DNA from: Ichthyophis bannanicus
Taxonomy: Eukaryota > Chordata > Amphibia > Gymnophiona > Ichthyophiidae
NCBI GenBank assembly: GCA_033557465.1
Contig: CM066036.1
Coordinates: forward strand, 723,367,828-723,431,827
Direction: 5' to 3'
DNA: 64,000 nt
Below the pieces are notes generated by a model. It searched no databases, was not told the DNA's origin, and worked only from the letters and a program-made list of their open reading frames with translations. Below, piece after piece: positions 33,239 through 42,993 of this stretch (position 1 is its first letter; every line of letters begins with the position of its first letter). Made by a program: the position numbers and the translations under genes.

Positions 33239-33584
33239 CCCCCCCGAGGTGCCCCGGTCAGCTCGGAGCGAAATAGTAAATTTATATAGGTATTAAGTCA
33301 GGATTCTGAGTAGGCCTCTCGGGAGCTTCAACGCAAAGCGTCCTACCCGCTGGACATCAGGCTCCGCCCCGGTCTTTGATATCTCTTATGGTGGGTGGAA
33401 GATCATTCCAACATTTGGGAGCGAAGTAAACGAATAAATAATACGGCGTAACAATGATATTAAGCATGCAGTGACCTACTTACGTGCGCTGCATGTGCAG
33501 AGTGTAGCGTGGCTGCAGCACACCTGTACTTTTTTAAATCACATGGTGTTTGGTATCATGTAAAAGCAGTTCATCAGATTTACA

Positions 33585-34624
33585 ATGATTGAAAAAACTG
33601 AACAGCAAATTTGCATTAAACTCTGCCAGAAACTTGGAGATTCGTGTAAAGAGACTTATGACAAGTTACAGCAAGTGTATGGTGATGAATGCATGAATCG
33701 TGCTCAAGTTTCACTGGTACAAATGTTTTCCAAGAGGTCCGCCAAAGTGTTGACAGTGATGAATGTTCTGGAAGGCCATCCACGAGCAGGAATGAAGACA
33801 AAGTTGAAGCAGTGCATGCCTCAGTATGCTGACATTGTCAATTGACTATCAGGGAGCTTGCTGAGGACATGGACTTTGGTTTCAGGTCAGTACAGTCCAT
33901 TCTTGCTGTCAATTTGTGGATGAGACCTGTGTCTGCAATATTCATGCTGAAACTCCCATCCCCTGACCAAAAAGAAGATTAGACTGTCTGCAGCCAGGGA
34001 GTTGGAATGTGTTGAAAATGAGTGTTTTCATCAAAAAGATTATTACTGGTGATGAATTATGGGTTTATGGTTATGACCCGGAAAACTAAGGATCAGTCCT
34101 CACAATGGAAGTCTCCAATCTCTCTAAGCACGTCTGGTGAGGAGCAATGTCAAGGTCAAGCTCAGTTTTCTTTGATTGCCAAGGCATTGTTCTTCTTAAG
34201 TATGCTCCAAAGGGCCAAACAATCAATAAGGAGTACTACGTCCAAGTTCTGACTTGTTTGAGAGATGCAGCTCCTCGTAAGAGGCCAGAGCTGCACAGAA
34301 ATGGTGAATGGTTGCTTCATCATGATAATGCTCCAGATCACGTATCACATCTAGCCCAGCAGTTCTTGGCCAAACTCCAAATCGAGAAAGTCTGTCAGAC
34401 TCCATACTCACCTGACCTCGCACCCTGTGACTTTTTCTTATTTCCAAAACTGAAATTATCACTGAAAGGAAGGAGATTTGACAACTTTGAGAGCATTAAG
34501 CAAAATGTGACATAGCAGCTTCACAGCATAATGAAAGAGGCATTCCAAAATTTGTTTTCAGCAGTGGCAGGAACGCTGGAAGAAGTTTGTTTTATCCAAA
34601 GGGGACTACTTTGAAGGAGACTGA
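33585..34624 (+). pseudogene. Mariner transposase remnant
   Basis: The N-terminal part is open at 33585-33845 (EQQICIKLCQKLGDSCKETY, a helix-turn-helix region). The catalytic part shows KIITGDELWVYGYDP-like sequence near 34035-34080, then LLHHDNAPDHVSHLAQQFLA (second aspartate, near 34320) and TPYSPDLAPCDFFLFPKLKL (third aspartate, near 34410), as in DD34D mariners. The end reads GDYFEGD before a stop at 34622. Frame changes occur near 33845 and 34080-34150. The enzyme would cut at TA sites; this copy is dead. Confidence 0.85.
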
Positions 34625-34770
34625 ATGCAATAACTGTCAAGTGCTATACTTCTTGTGTTATTGTATAAGTCTCGATTATTTTTGAATGCATCTTGTACAT
34701 GTTTAGATCCACCCCCATTTGCTTAATTACAAAGACCACTGACCATTTTAGTAGCCATCTTCTGCATCTT

Positions 34771-35159
34771 ATTATATTTCATATTATAGAAAATGCCATG
34801 TAATATAGTTTTTATTGTTTATCTATATCAAATGAATTTACGATTCAAAGTGCAAATAGTTTTTTATAGCGTTATACATCCCTATTACTGGAAAACCAGA
34901 GAGGGAGCAGTGGCAGGATAGGGACCTGGAAGTAGACATGCTGCATCCCTTGTAAAACTGACAGGGCTCCTGTAGCCGTGTTCTAGAATGTAGACATAAT
35001 CTACTAGAAGGAGCACAGAATAAACTGGAAAATTTCTGGAAAGTGTGGAGTGAGGAAGGATAACACATCTATACCAGAACCAACAGGAATTCCAGGGTGA
35101 TGACTACTGGTGAAAGTCTGCCAAGTTCACTGCATGATAGGTAGATAGAGACAAACTTT
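34771..35159. other. Unassigned non-coding stretch
   Basis: No gene or repeat recognised. Upstream CR1-A sequence may continue, but I cannot support it. Confidence 0.35.
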
Positions 35160-35576
35160 GGGGACCTTTTACAGCTAGTGTGCTCAAGCCTGCAGCAACT
35201 GCTGGAACAGGGCCATGACAGTGCAGGCTGATTTCTGTGCTGAGATTCAAATGTTGGAATGGTAACTTGGTGGTTTAGGGGTGCAGAGTGGGCATGGTGT
35301 GCACCTTGGACCTAGACCTTAGTGGTACACAAGCAATGGGTAAACACAGTGCAATAACTGTCACGCTTGCAATTAGCATGGGTGCAAATACCTCTACTTC
35401 AATATGTGGCGTTAAGTGCACCCACGCGTTACGGTATGATGTCACATGTTAACTGCTGGGAACGTGCTGTTCACACCCGCAACAGTTAACAAGATAGCTG
35501 TGCACTTAGCATGCATGAAGTTTCATATTAATCATGAGTGTATGCAAAACTGCAACACATTCTATTAAAGGGCCTC
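35160..35576. repeat. MITE-like repeat family M1, copy B
   Basis: The left end ggggaccttttacagctagt and the complement of the right end (gaggccctttaatagaatg) form an imperfect inverted repeat. The interior read on the minus strand matches 4704-4985 over long blocks, including catgctaagtgcac and cagttaacatgtga. Non-coding. Confidence 0.55.
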
Positions 35577-36059
35577 TGTAGTTTTGAACTGATCCTCTGC
35601 TGTAAAGAGACTTAAACTGCTGCTATGGCACTAAAAGGTGTTTTTGTTGAACCATCTCTTTACAAGTAAGTGGCTTGAACAGTGATTCTTTATTGGACCT
35701 CTCCCTATAAAAAGTTTCCTTTTGAACCAGTCCTTTCCCAGAAAGGAGCTGTCTAGACTATGGGTTTGGTGAAAAGACAAATCCCGAGGTACCAATTGCA
35801 AGCCTGCGGCAGAGTGTACCACTGAGTTCATGGTTGTAGCATGATCTTATCTCAAGTAAGGAGATAAAATATCACACTTCACTCTTAAATTTAGTAGAAG
35901 AGAGATTTTATTTGGAAAGCCTTAATGCATCATTGAAATAAGGGACCAGTCAAAAGGCACAAAGTGTAACACACACATTTTTGAATTAGTATGTGATAAG
36001 TCATTTCAGGATAAATCAAGCATAATTTGGTTTAGTGCTATGCTAATTTTTATGAAAGG
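35577..36059. other. Unassigned non-coding stretch
   Basis: A diverged local duplication (agtttttgttgaaccatctc-like and aagtttccttttgaaccagtcc-like runs, 35640-35750) is the only structure noticed. Confidence 0.35.
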
Positions 36060-37930
36060 TGCTTGTTATAATATTAATTGTGATTGTTTGGGGGGATGAA
36101 AGTTTGATTTTTTTGAAACAAATAGGGTTTCTGTTTTTTTGAGGTTTATATTCAGATTGGTGGTGATCAACCAGGATTGAGTTTCTTTGATGCATTCTGT
36201 GAGAGTATTTTGTAGTTAATGTTTGTCTATTGGGAGGGACAACATAATGTTGTCTGTGTAAATGTAATATTCGATGCTGTATTTTTTTGAAAATGTTAGT
36301 AATTGGCTGTAAGTATAGATTGAAAAGTAATGCTGAAAGTGCTGATCTTTGCAGTATCCCTTGGTCTTGGGGAATGTATCTGATGTTTCCTGGCCTACTT
36401 GGACACGTACAGTAGTTTACAGTTTAAGAGGTATGATATGAACCATTGTAGGACTGTGCATCCTAATCATATTCGTGATAGTCTTTTAATTAGGATGGTA
36501 TGGTTAAGGTTGTCAAACGCTGATGCAATATCAATGAAAAGGAGGATAAATGCTCGATTAAGGTTGTCCATTAGGGATATCAACAGGGTTTCCATGCCGT
36601 GGAAAGGGCGAAATCCAAATTGGTATGTATCTAGGGGAGCATTTAGATCAATTAAATCCTGAAGTTGTATTTCAATTTACCTTTTCAATAAACTGGATAC
36701 TGTCTATGGGTCGGTATGCATTCAGATCTTTTGTATCTAGTGACTTATTCTTTAGAATAGGGTGAATGGATGTGTATTTCAGATCAGTAGGCATAATACC
36801 TTGTGAGAGGGATTGGTTGACTGTTTAACAGAGAAGGTGCTAATTCGGTCTTTGTGGATTTGATCCATGAAACCGGGCATAGATCGAGGGGGGAGGTTGT
36901 GGTGTTTATTTTAAGAAATTATGTGTAATAAGTGTTTATGGTCAATTAGGTAAAACTTCTGCCAATGGTGGTTCAGTTTGGGGGAGAATACGGTTGGGGT
37001 TTTTATTTCTTAGGTTTTCTGCAAAATGGTTGGCAAAGGTTTGCAGGTGAATATTACCCATTTCTGATTCAGTCTGACCAGTTCTTGTAAGTGATCTGAC
37101 ATATTGCAAATAGTTCTCTGGGATGGTTTAAGGAAGAGTTTATTATCTTAGTGTGGTATTCGCTTTTTGCATTATTAATAGAATTTTTGTAAGTTGTAAG
37201 TAGGTTGAGGTAGTGTTTTGTTTTTCTTGAGTTTTGGCGAGTCTCCACTTTTTTTCTTTCTTTCTTAGTTGAATTTTTAGTTTAGTAACTCGTGGGTGAA
37301 CCATTTTTCTGATCTTTTTGTTTGCCTGGTGGGTCTGATGGGGGGAGTGGAAGCATTTTGTATGGAGTTGTTCCATGTAATTATAGAGTTGTTAATGTCA
37401 TTGGAATTGGTTGCAAGTTGTGGCAGAACTTTATTTAAGAATGCTTCTTTATTGAAGTGGGCAAATTTCCTTTGTCGTGGTTCTGTGGTTGATGTAGATA
37501 TGAAGGTCATGTGTATAAGTAAGTAAAATGTCATCAGGTGGTGATCAGACCAGTGTACTTCAGTTATTATGGAGGGCATAGACATGCATTTATTTGTAAT
37601 GGGGGTTGGTAGGAAGATTAGGTCGAGTAGGTTTTCCCTTGTGTGCATTGGGGAGTGTACGATTTGTTGGAATCCCATTTCTGACATCACATCTAGGAAG
37701 TTAGAAGCATGGGAGGGATTGAGTGATGGGAGATTTAGGTCTCCAAGTAGTACGAGCGGTTTGAGTGCTGCTAAGCAAGCTGCTTCTAGGATTGGAGTCA
37801 GATTGTTATCATGTGAGGGGGTGGGGGGGGGGTGTCTGTAAATGAGACAAATGGATATGTATCTGTTTTCTACTTTCAGAACATCCATTCCATTTAGATT
37901 GGTGGAGATGTATGATTATCGGAGCCATGG
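36060..37930 (-). mobile_element. L2/Rex-like LINE with endonuclease and RT remnants
   Basis: From 37930 downward: endonuclease C-terminal half (37277-37888), linker with lysine-rich sequence (37143-37376), decayed RT fingers and palm (36150-36900, including a SALLFNLYLQPI block near 36320), and an asparagine-containing catalytic-loop relic near 36260. It ends without a clear tail near 36060. Same family as 14108 and 26760. Confidence 0.8.
37277..37888 (-). pseudogene. LINE AP-like endonuclease fragment
   Basis: An open 203-residue stretch starts inside the endonuclease: ICLIYRHPPPTPS, then LVLLGDLNLPSLNP containing the catalytic D-x-N of this nuclease family, then LDLIFLP and the late catalytic HWSDHHLMTF, where the paired SDH motif is intact. 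The N-terminal third, including the first metal-binding residues, is missing. The fragment then runs into the linker (RQTKRSEKWFTHELL). In the full element it nicks target DNA to prime reverse transcription. Confidence 0.8.
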
Positions 37931-38003
37931 CACAATTGAAGTCAATGGGCGGCGGCTCCGATTATTGCATGGAAGCCACCACCACTGCTTAGTAAACACC
38001 CCC
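37931..38003. repeat. One end of a Harbinger-like MITE
   Basis: The complement of the right border reads gggggtgtttactaagcagt, matching the termini at 6627 and 11947 with few changes. The left partner was not found. The adjoining cggagccatgg and ggcggctccg segment can pair with itself. Confidence 0.45.
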
Positions 38004-38032
38004 CCATGATAAAATGAGGGCATAACTGGAGT

Positions 38033-38333
38033 GGCGTGGAGGAGTAGCCTAGTGGTTGGGGCAAGGTACTTCAGGCCGAAAGGTCGGGGGTTCAAATCCC
38101 ACTAGAGGACAGCAACCTTTGGGCCGGAAGGACTGGGGTTTCTAGTCCCACAGGTGCTACTTGTGGTCTTGGGCAAGACACTTAACCCTCCATAGCCCAT
38201 GTTCCCTGTAAAATAGTTCTCCAAGTTATAATGCCCTGTTCAATGTAATTTCAGTTTGTTCAATGTAAACCGCACTGATGCAGAATAGCATGGTATATAA
38301 GAGAATATAAATAAATAAAAAATAAAATAAAAT
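38033..38333 (+). mobile_element. tRNA-derived SINE with duplicated B-box region
   Basis: The A-box-like tagcctagtggttgg (38045-38059) is followed by ggttcaaatcc (38089-38099), an excellent Pol III B box. A second, diverged copy of the same segment follows (gggccggaaggactggggtt, near 38118-38137). The body continues with ggtcttgggcaagacactta. The 3' end carries LINE-like gtaaaccgcac and an A-rich (taaa)n tail, implying mobilisation by the L2/Rex-like LINE. Confidence 0.85.
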
Positions 38334-38369
38334 AACAGTTAAGAAAAAAATAAAAGGAGCAGCTGCACA

Positions 38370-41150
38370 GGTTAAAGATTTACATCAAGCATGGGCATTG
38401 TTTAAAAATACTATCTTTAAGAAAGGCAGAAGGAAGTTGAAAGAACTGCCAGCCTGGTTTAAAGGTGAGGTCAGAGGCTGCTGTAGCCCCAAAAAAAGCA
38501 TCTTTCAGGAAATGAAAAAAGGAGCCAAATGAAACAAACTGGAAACCACATAAGCACTGGCAAGTTAGATGCAAGGCACTGATAAGGCAGGCAAAGAGAG
38601 AATTTGTGAAAAAGCTTGCTGTGGAAGCAAAACATATAAGATTTTTTTTCAATTACATTTGTAGCAAAAAATGTAATTGAAAAAGTCCCTTGTGAGAGAC
38701 AGTTGGACCATTAGATGATAGAGGAATAAAAGGAGTACTAAGAAGGGACAAGACCATAGCGGAGACAATTCTTTGCTTCAGTCTTAAACTGAAAAATATG
38801 TAGGGAAGATACCCATGGCTGAAATGGTATTTAAAGGTGCTACATTGGAAGAATTGAAAGAAATATCGATGAATTGGAAGATATATTACAACTATTTGAT
38901 AAATTAAACTGTAGAAAATTACCTGGACCAGATGGTATACACCCAAGGGTGTTGAAAGAACTGAAATATGAGATTACAGACCTACTATTAGTTCACAGAT
39001 TACTATCATTAAAATCATCTGTAGTACCTGAAGATTGACAAATGGCCAGTGTAATGCCAATTTTTAAAAAGGGTTCCAGGAGTGATCCAGGAAACTGCAG
39101 GCTGGTGAGCCTGACATCAGTACCAAGCAAATGGTAGAAACCATTATAAAGAATAAAATTACTTTACAAGTAGATAGTCATGGATTAATGGGAGAAAGCC
39201 AAAATGGCTTTAGCCAAGGAAGGTCTTTTCTTACCAATCTGTGTTATTTTTTGAGGGTGTGAATAAAGAGGTAGATAAAGGTGAACCAGTTGACATGGAG
39301 GCCTATTTCAATGAGTACGTCAGGGGCCACAGTGGCCAGATGCACAGTGGTAGATGCAATTCTCATCTTGTGGGGCACGTCTAGCCCCCGCAGGATCAGA
39401 ATCGCATCTAAGCCTGTACGTGAAGACCCGAACAAAATTCTGATTGGCCTGCACATACAGGCTCCTGCCTGGCTAGCTCTGTCCGGCATCTGAATGGAGC
39501 CAAGGCACCATGGCGTCTGGTTGCCATGTCATCACAGCTCCATTCAAGAACTGCGATCCCCAGCCGCCGACTATTTTCATACCCCGCAGCTCGACCCCTG
39601 ATCAGGCCTCCCAAGGCCAGGGTCAGGCTACGGGGAATCTCCTGCACGTCCTCCTACCTTTGCTGCTTCCCGGGCCTGCCATCCCCTACTGTCTAGGGGA
39701 ACCTATTCCACATCAGAGGTGGAATAAGTTCCCCATTCAGTCTGCCGGCCCTGTACATCTGGGGCTGCAGACTTCCCACTACCCACTCTAACTCCACCTC
39801 TGCACCACCCCTCCCCCCCCCCATTTAGCCTCCCCGTACAAACTCCTTTTTCATACAGGGAGGCTTGGCAGGGATGGGAAAGACGAACGAATAGCAGGGA
39901 TGGATGTCCCAATGGGATGTCCATCCCTGCTATTCGTGTTACAGAATAGACCCCATAGTGTATCTGGTTTTCCTGAAAGCCTTTGACAAGGTCCCTCATG
40001 AGACTCTTGAATAAGGTAAAAAGTCATGGGATAGGAGGCTATGTACTATTGTGGATCAGGAACTAGTTAAAAGATAGAAAGCAGAAGATTGGGACAATGC
40101 CATTCAGCCCTATGGAGAAAAGTGAATAATGGAGGACCCCAAGGAACTGTGCTGGGTCTACTGCTTTTTAGGATATTCATAAATGACCTGGAAATGGGAA
40201 TAATGAGTGAGGTAGTCAAATTTGCAGATGACACACAATTATTTAAAGTTGTTAAAACCCAAGAGGATTGTGAAAAATTGCAAGAGGACCTTGATAAATT
40301 GGAAGACTGAACATTTTAGTGCGGACAAGTGCAAACTTATGCACCTAGGAAAGAACAACACAAACTATGGTTACACAATGCAAGGTTCCACTTTAGGAAC
40401 CACCTCCCAGGAAAAATGTTTATGCATCATAGTGGATGACGCATTGAAACCCTTTGCCCAGTGTGCAGCGGCAGCCAAGAAGGCAAATATAATGCTAGGA
40501 ACATAAGGAAGTAAAGGAGAATAAAACCTGTCTCGTTCCATGGTGCAACTGCACCTTGAATATTGTGTGTAATTCTGGTCACTGTATCTTTAAAATAATA
40601 TAGCGTAATTAGAAAAGGTACAGAGAAGAGCCACCAAAATGTTATAGGGAATGGAAGGATTCTCCTTTGAGGAGAGGCTTAAAAGGTTAGTGTTTTTCAA
40701 CCTGGAAAAGAGACGACTGAGTGGAGATATGATACAGGTCTATAAATTAATGAATAGAATGGAACGGGTAAATAGATTCTTTATGCCATCATAAAGTAAA
40801 AGATTAGAGACCTGCAATGAATCTACAGTTTAACCCGTTTAAGACTAATAAGAGAGAATATTTTTTTCACGCAACGCGTAATCAAACTCTGGAATTCGTT
40901 AACGGAGGATGTAGTAAAAACTGTTAATGTAGCTGGGTTTAAAAAAAAGTTTGGTCATGTTCCTGGAGGAAAAGTCCATAAACCATTATTAAAGAGGATT
41001 TGAGTAATCTACTACTTGCCCCAATGCAAGCATCATGGAACCTGTGTATCTTTTTGGGAAACTTTTAGGTACTTGTGACTGGATTGGCCACAGGATACTA
41101 GGCTTGATGGACCTTGGTCTGACCCAGTATGGCATTTCTTATGTTCTTGA
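38370..41150 (+). mobile_element. CR1-B LINE with a 654-bp insertion
   Basis: RT blocks are visible in order: KLPGPDGIHPRVLKELK-type sequence near 38920-38960, DWQMASVMPIFKKGSRSDP-like near 39030-39080, QNGFSQGRSF near 39210, FFEGVNKEVDKGEPVD near 39250-39290, the interruption 39299-39952, then AFDKVPHETL near 39980. GTVLGLLLFRIFINDLEMGI and the catalytic EVVKFADDTQLFKVVKTQED follow at 40150-40270. The 3' end (41090-41150) is the family terminus ending in cttatgttctt. Frames are broken. Confidence 0.85.
39299..39952 (+). repeat. GC-rich TIR repeat family G1, most complete copy
   Basis: It interrupts the CR1-B reading between EPVD and VYL. Ends ggaggcctatttc and the complement ggggtctattctg form an imperfect inverted repeat, with a possible CAT or AT duplication. 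A hairpin near the right end (about 39886-39935; arms of 23 bp with two mismatches around aat) is a striking feature. Interior blocks recur at 12556 and, inverted, at 60366. Non-coding. Confidence 0.65.
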
Positions 41151-41159
41151 CCTGAAATA

Positions 41160-42010
41160 ACAGACCCCACTTGAATGGGCACACTTTTCTCACAAAAAAA
41201 GAATTACAAAACATTTGTCAGACTTATATCTTGAAACAATATTATTCTGTAGTCTTCCAATCTCAAAAGAATGATTTAGAATGATGTTAACTTTTTGATA
41301 AGTACCAGGGCGCGGGCAGGGTCCCGGGGCCCGCCCGTAACCGGGTGCGCGGCCCGGCGCGGGACCCTGCTCGTCCATGTGGAGGCCGGCACATGCATCA
41401 GCGTCGATACGCTGCGCGTATCATTTAAAATGATTGGCTCCGCTCCTTAAGACCTGAGCGGAGCCAATCAGGAGCGAGGGATCCCATGTGCTCCGGAGCT
41501 TGCGACCGGCCTGGAGCACATGCGAGCGGGAGCCCAACTGGCAGCCCACCCGCCCACCCATTAAGCAAGGTGGGAGTACTTAGTCGGGGTGTCGCAGCTG
41601 GGGGAGGGGGAGGGGGATGGGGGTTTCGTGTGGGCGGGATCCCGGAGGTCCGGGGTCTGGAGCCTTAGGCGACTTGGGGGAGGGGGCGGGGTGCCCTCGA
41701 CCCGGCCAACCCCTGGAAGACTTTTGCTAGTAACATGGCAAAGTCGGATAGGGGTTGGCGGAAATTGGCCGTTGGTGGGGACCACGGCTGGAGCGGAGGC
41801 GTGGCCGCCTTGCTAGTTGCATGGCGGGCGGTTCACCAATCCGCGGGGGTTGATTGGTTCAATGTACCTGTTTAATGTTAATGAGTTGTTTGAAATAAAG
41901 CTGTGACCAGTTGTCACCAAGAGTTGATGTCAGTGCCGTTATTGGGAATGAAGGGGGGGGATTGGGGTAAGGGGAGGGGATAAAGAGAGAGGGGGCGCCG
42001 GGTCCGGCTA
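41160..42010. other. CpG-rich block, possible LTR or CpG island
   Basis: It is much richer in G+C and CpG than its neighbours from about 41300 to 41850. It contains a 40-bp palindrome with inverted CCAAT boxes (41431-41470), another ccaatc...gattgg pair near 41836-41860, and an aataaag signal near 41896 followed by a (T/G)-rich stretch. This order (CCAAT, GC boxes, polyA signal) would fit a solo LTR, but no terminal repeats or duplication were found. A CpG-island promoter is the alternative; no exon is visible. Confidence 0.45.
41431..41470. repeat. 40-bp palindrome with paired CCAAT motifs
   Basis: Arms tgattggctccgctc and gagcggagccaatca are exact reverse complements (15 bp) around a 10-bp loop. 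Each arm has an ATTGG/CCAAT core. Confidence 0.85.
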
Positions 42011-42993
42011 CCCGGTTACTTTTATTAATCTAAGATGCCTACATAATATTCATGTGTGTTTGGAATTTACATATCCTTAAATAATTCAGCTTGTTTATGA
42101 TAATTCTGTGTTTCATTCTAAATTGAATTTGAATTCAAAAATAAAACACTGGTAGCAGCTGCAAAAAACTGTGCTACAAGTTATAAGCTGTAACATGGTC
42201 TTAATATAATCTTTAAATCTTTAACATACCACTTTGAACATTGTCTCAAAACTCCTGAACTCAGTTTGAAACTATAAAGGAATAGCATCATGATTGGTAA
42301 AATATCATCAAAGTCTCCCAGATAGGATATTTGCCTTTCTTTTTAACCTATATAAGAAGAATTTGAGGGTAGACCTTAATTGCACTCAGCACTGAAAGCT
42401 TTGACCTCCATGATTACTTGGTTGAAATCAAGATCAGTTGTATTTCAGTTAAATTTTGTCATTTTTGAATAGAAGGTTTTAAATTATTCAGCTCTTTTGA
42501 TCACTCAGGCAGATGATCAAAGTCTCAGCAGTGAATTGTGAAGACTGCATATAAAAATATCTACATTTCTATTTTCCATCAGGAAGCCTTTAGAATACAT
42601 TTATTTGATTGTCTGAAATTGTACATCCGTATAAATAGCTTAGAGGAACATTTAGTACCGTCAACTCATACAACGCATTTTACATTTTCTTGAAAATTGT
42701 CTTCAAAATGACTGGAAGAATCAATGAAAAATTGATTTTTCTTCCAGTAATGTGGTAGCAAACAATTGTCTAAGAAAAAAAATCTTTTGGGAACAGGTGG
42801 ATATTTATTTTATCAGCAACTGGAACTCTAAATACGTGTTAGTAATGCTAGGATCAGAAGAAGCAGAGGGACATTAGGTTTTAATGAAATAATTTAATGC
42901 ACAGTTTGTAGAAAATATGAAATTTGGTCTCACATTGTCATTTAGGGAAGGGTGATACTGTTTGCATCAGATTTTTTAAAGGAGCTCAAATTA
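42011..42993. other. A/T-rich non-coding stretch
   Basis: No gene or repeat family recognised. A small inverted pair (ggaagaatcaatgaaaaatt with aatttttcattgattcttcc-like sequence) lies near 42713-42750. Confidence 0.4.

Larger units (their letters stand above)
30304..33370 (-). mobile_element. L1-Tx1-type LINE with intact ORF1, internally deleted ORF2
   Basis: A 3067-bp minus-strand insertion bounded by the direct repeat ggtctttgatatctctt (30287-30303 and 33371-33387), a 17-bp target-site duplication. Order from 33370: GC-rich 5' UTR, ORF1 (33238-32345), a spacer of about 400 bp, ORF2 endonuclease part, ORF2 C-terminal part, 3' UTR with AATAAA (30321-30316) and an A-rich tail. The RT domain is missing. 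The element retains its apparent 5' end. Confidence 0.9.
29951..33440 (-). mobile_element. L2/Rex-like LINE tail inside the mariner, itself split by L1
   Basis: It begins with a (ttta)n tail at 29949-29988 and a gcggtttacagtaaac block near 30020, the same 3' UTR as other minus-strand L2/Rex-like tails. It continues to 30303 and resumes at 33388 (ggtggaagatcattccaaca). The L1 copy sits between. The right border near 33440 is approximate. Confidence 0.75.
29911..34695 (+). mobile_element. Mariner element, split by later insertions
   Basis: The left end agatgtgatcaaaaagtatc and the complement of the right end share most positions over about 28 bp, both leading into agactt. TA flanks are at 29909-29910 and 34696-34697. 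The transposase remnant lies at 33585-34624. Sequence at 29951-33440 is a LINE tail plus an L1 copy, so the mariner itself is about 1.3 kb, the usual size. Confidence 0.8.
29640..34770 (-). mobile_element. CR1-A 3' fragment split by a mariner
   Basis: Two minus-strand CR1-A parts flank the mariner. The part at 29640-29910 matches the 3' region also seen at 63150-63300 (gtggtagatgtgtggaatag). The part at 34696-34770 matches the RT-end block ATKMVSGL also seen at 62980-63010. Read together across the mariner they restore a continuous CR1-A order with a TA at the junction. This is the oldest layer of the nest. Confidence 0.75.

Noticed and set aside
38045..38110. Possible tRNA gene
   Set aside because: Pol III boxes are good but no cloverleaf closes, and SINE body and LINE-type tail follow.
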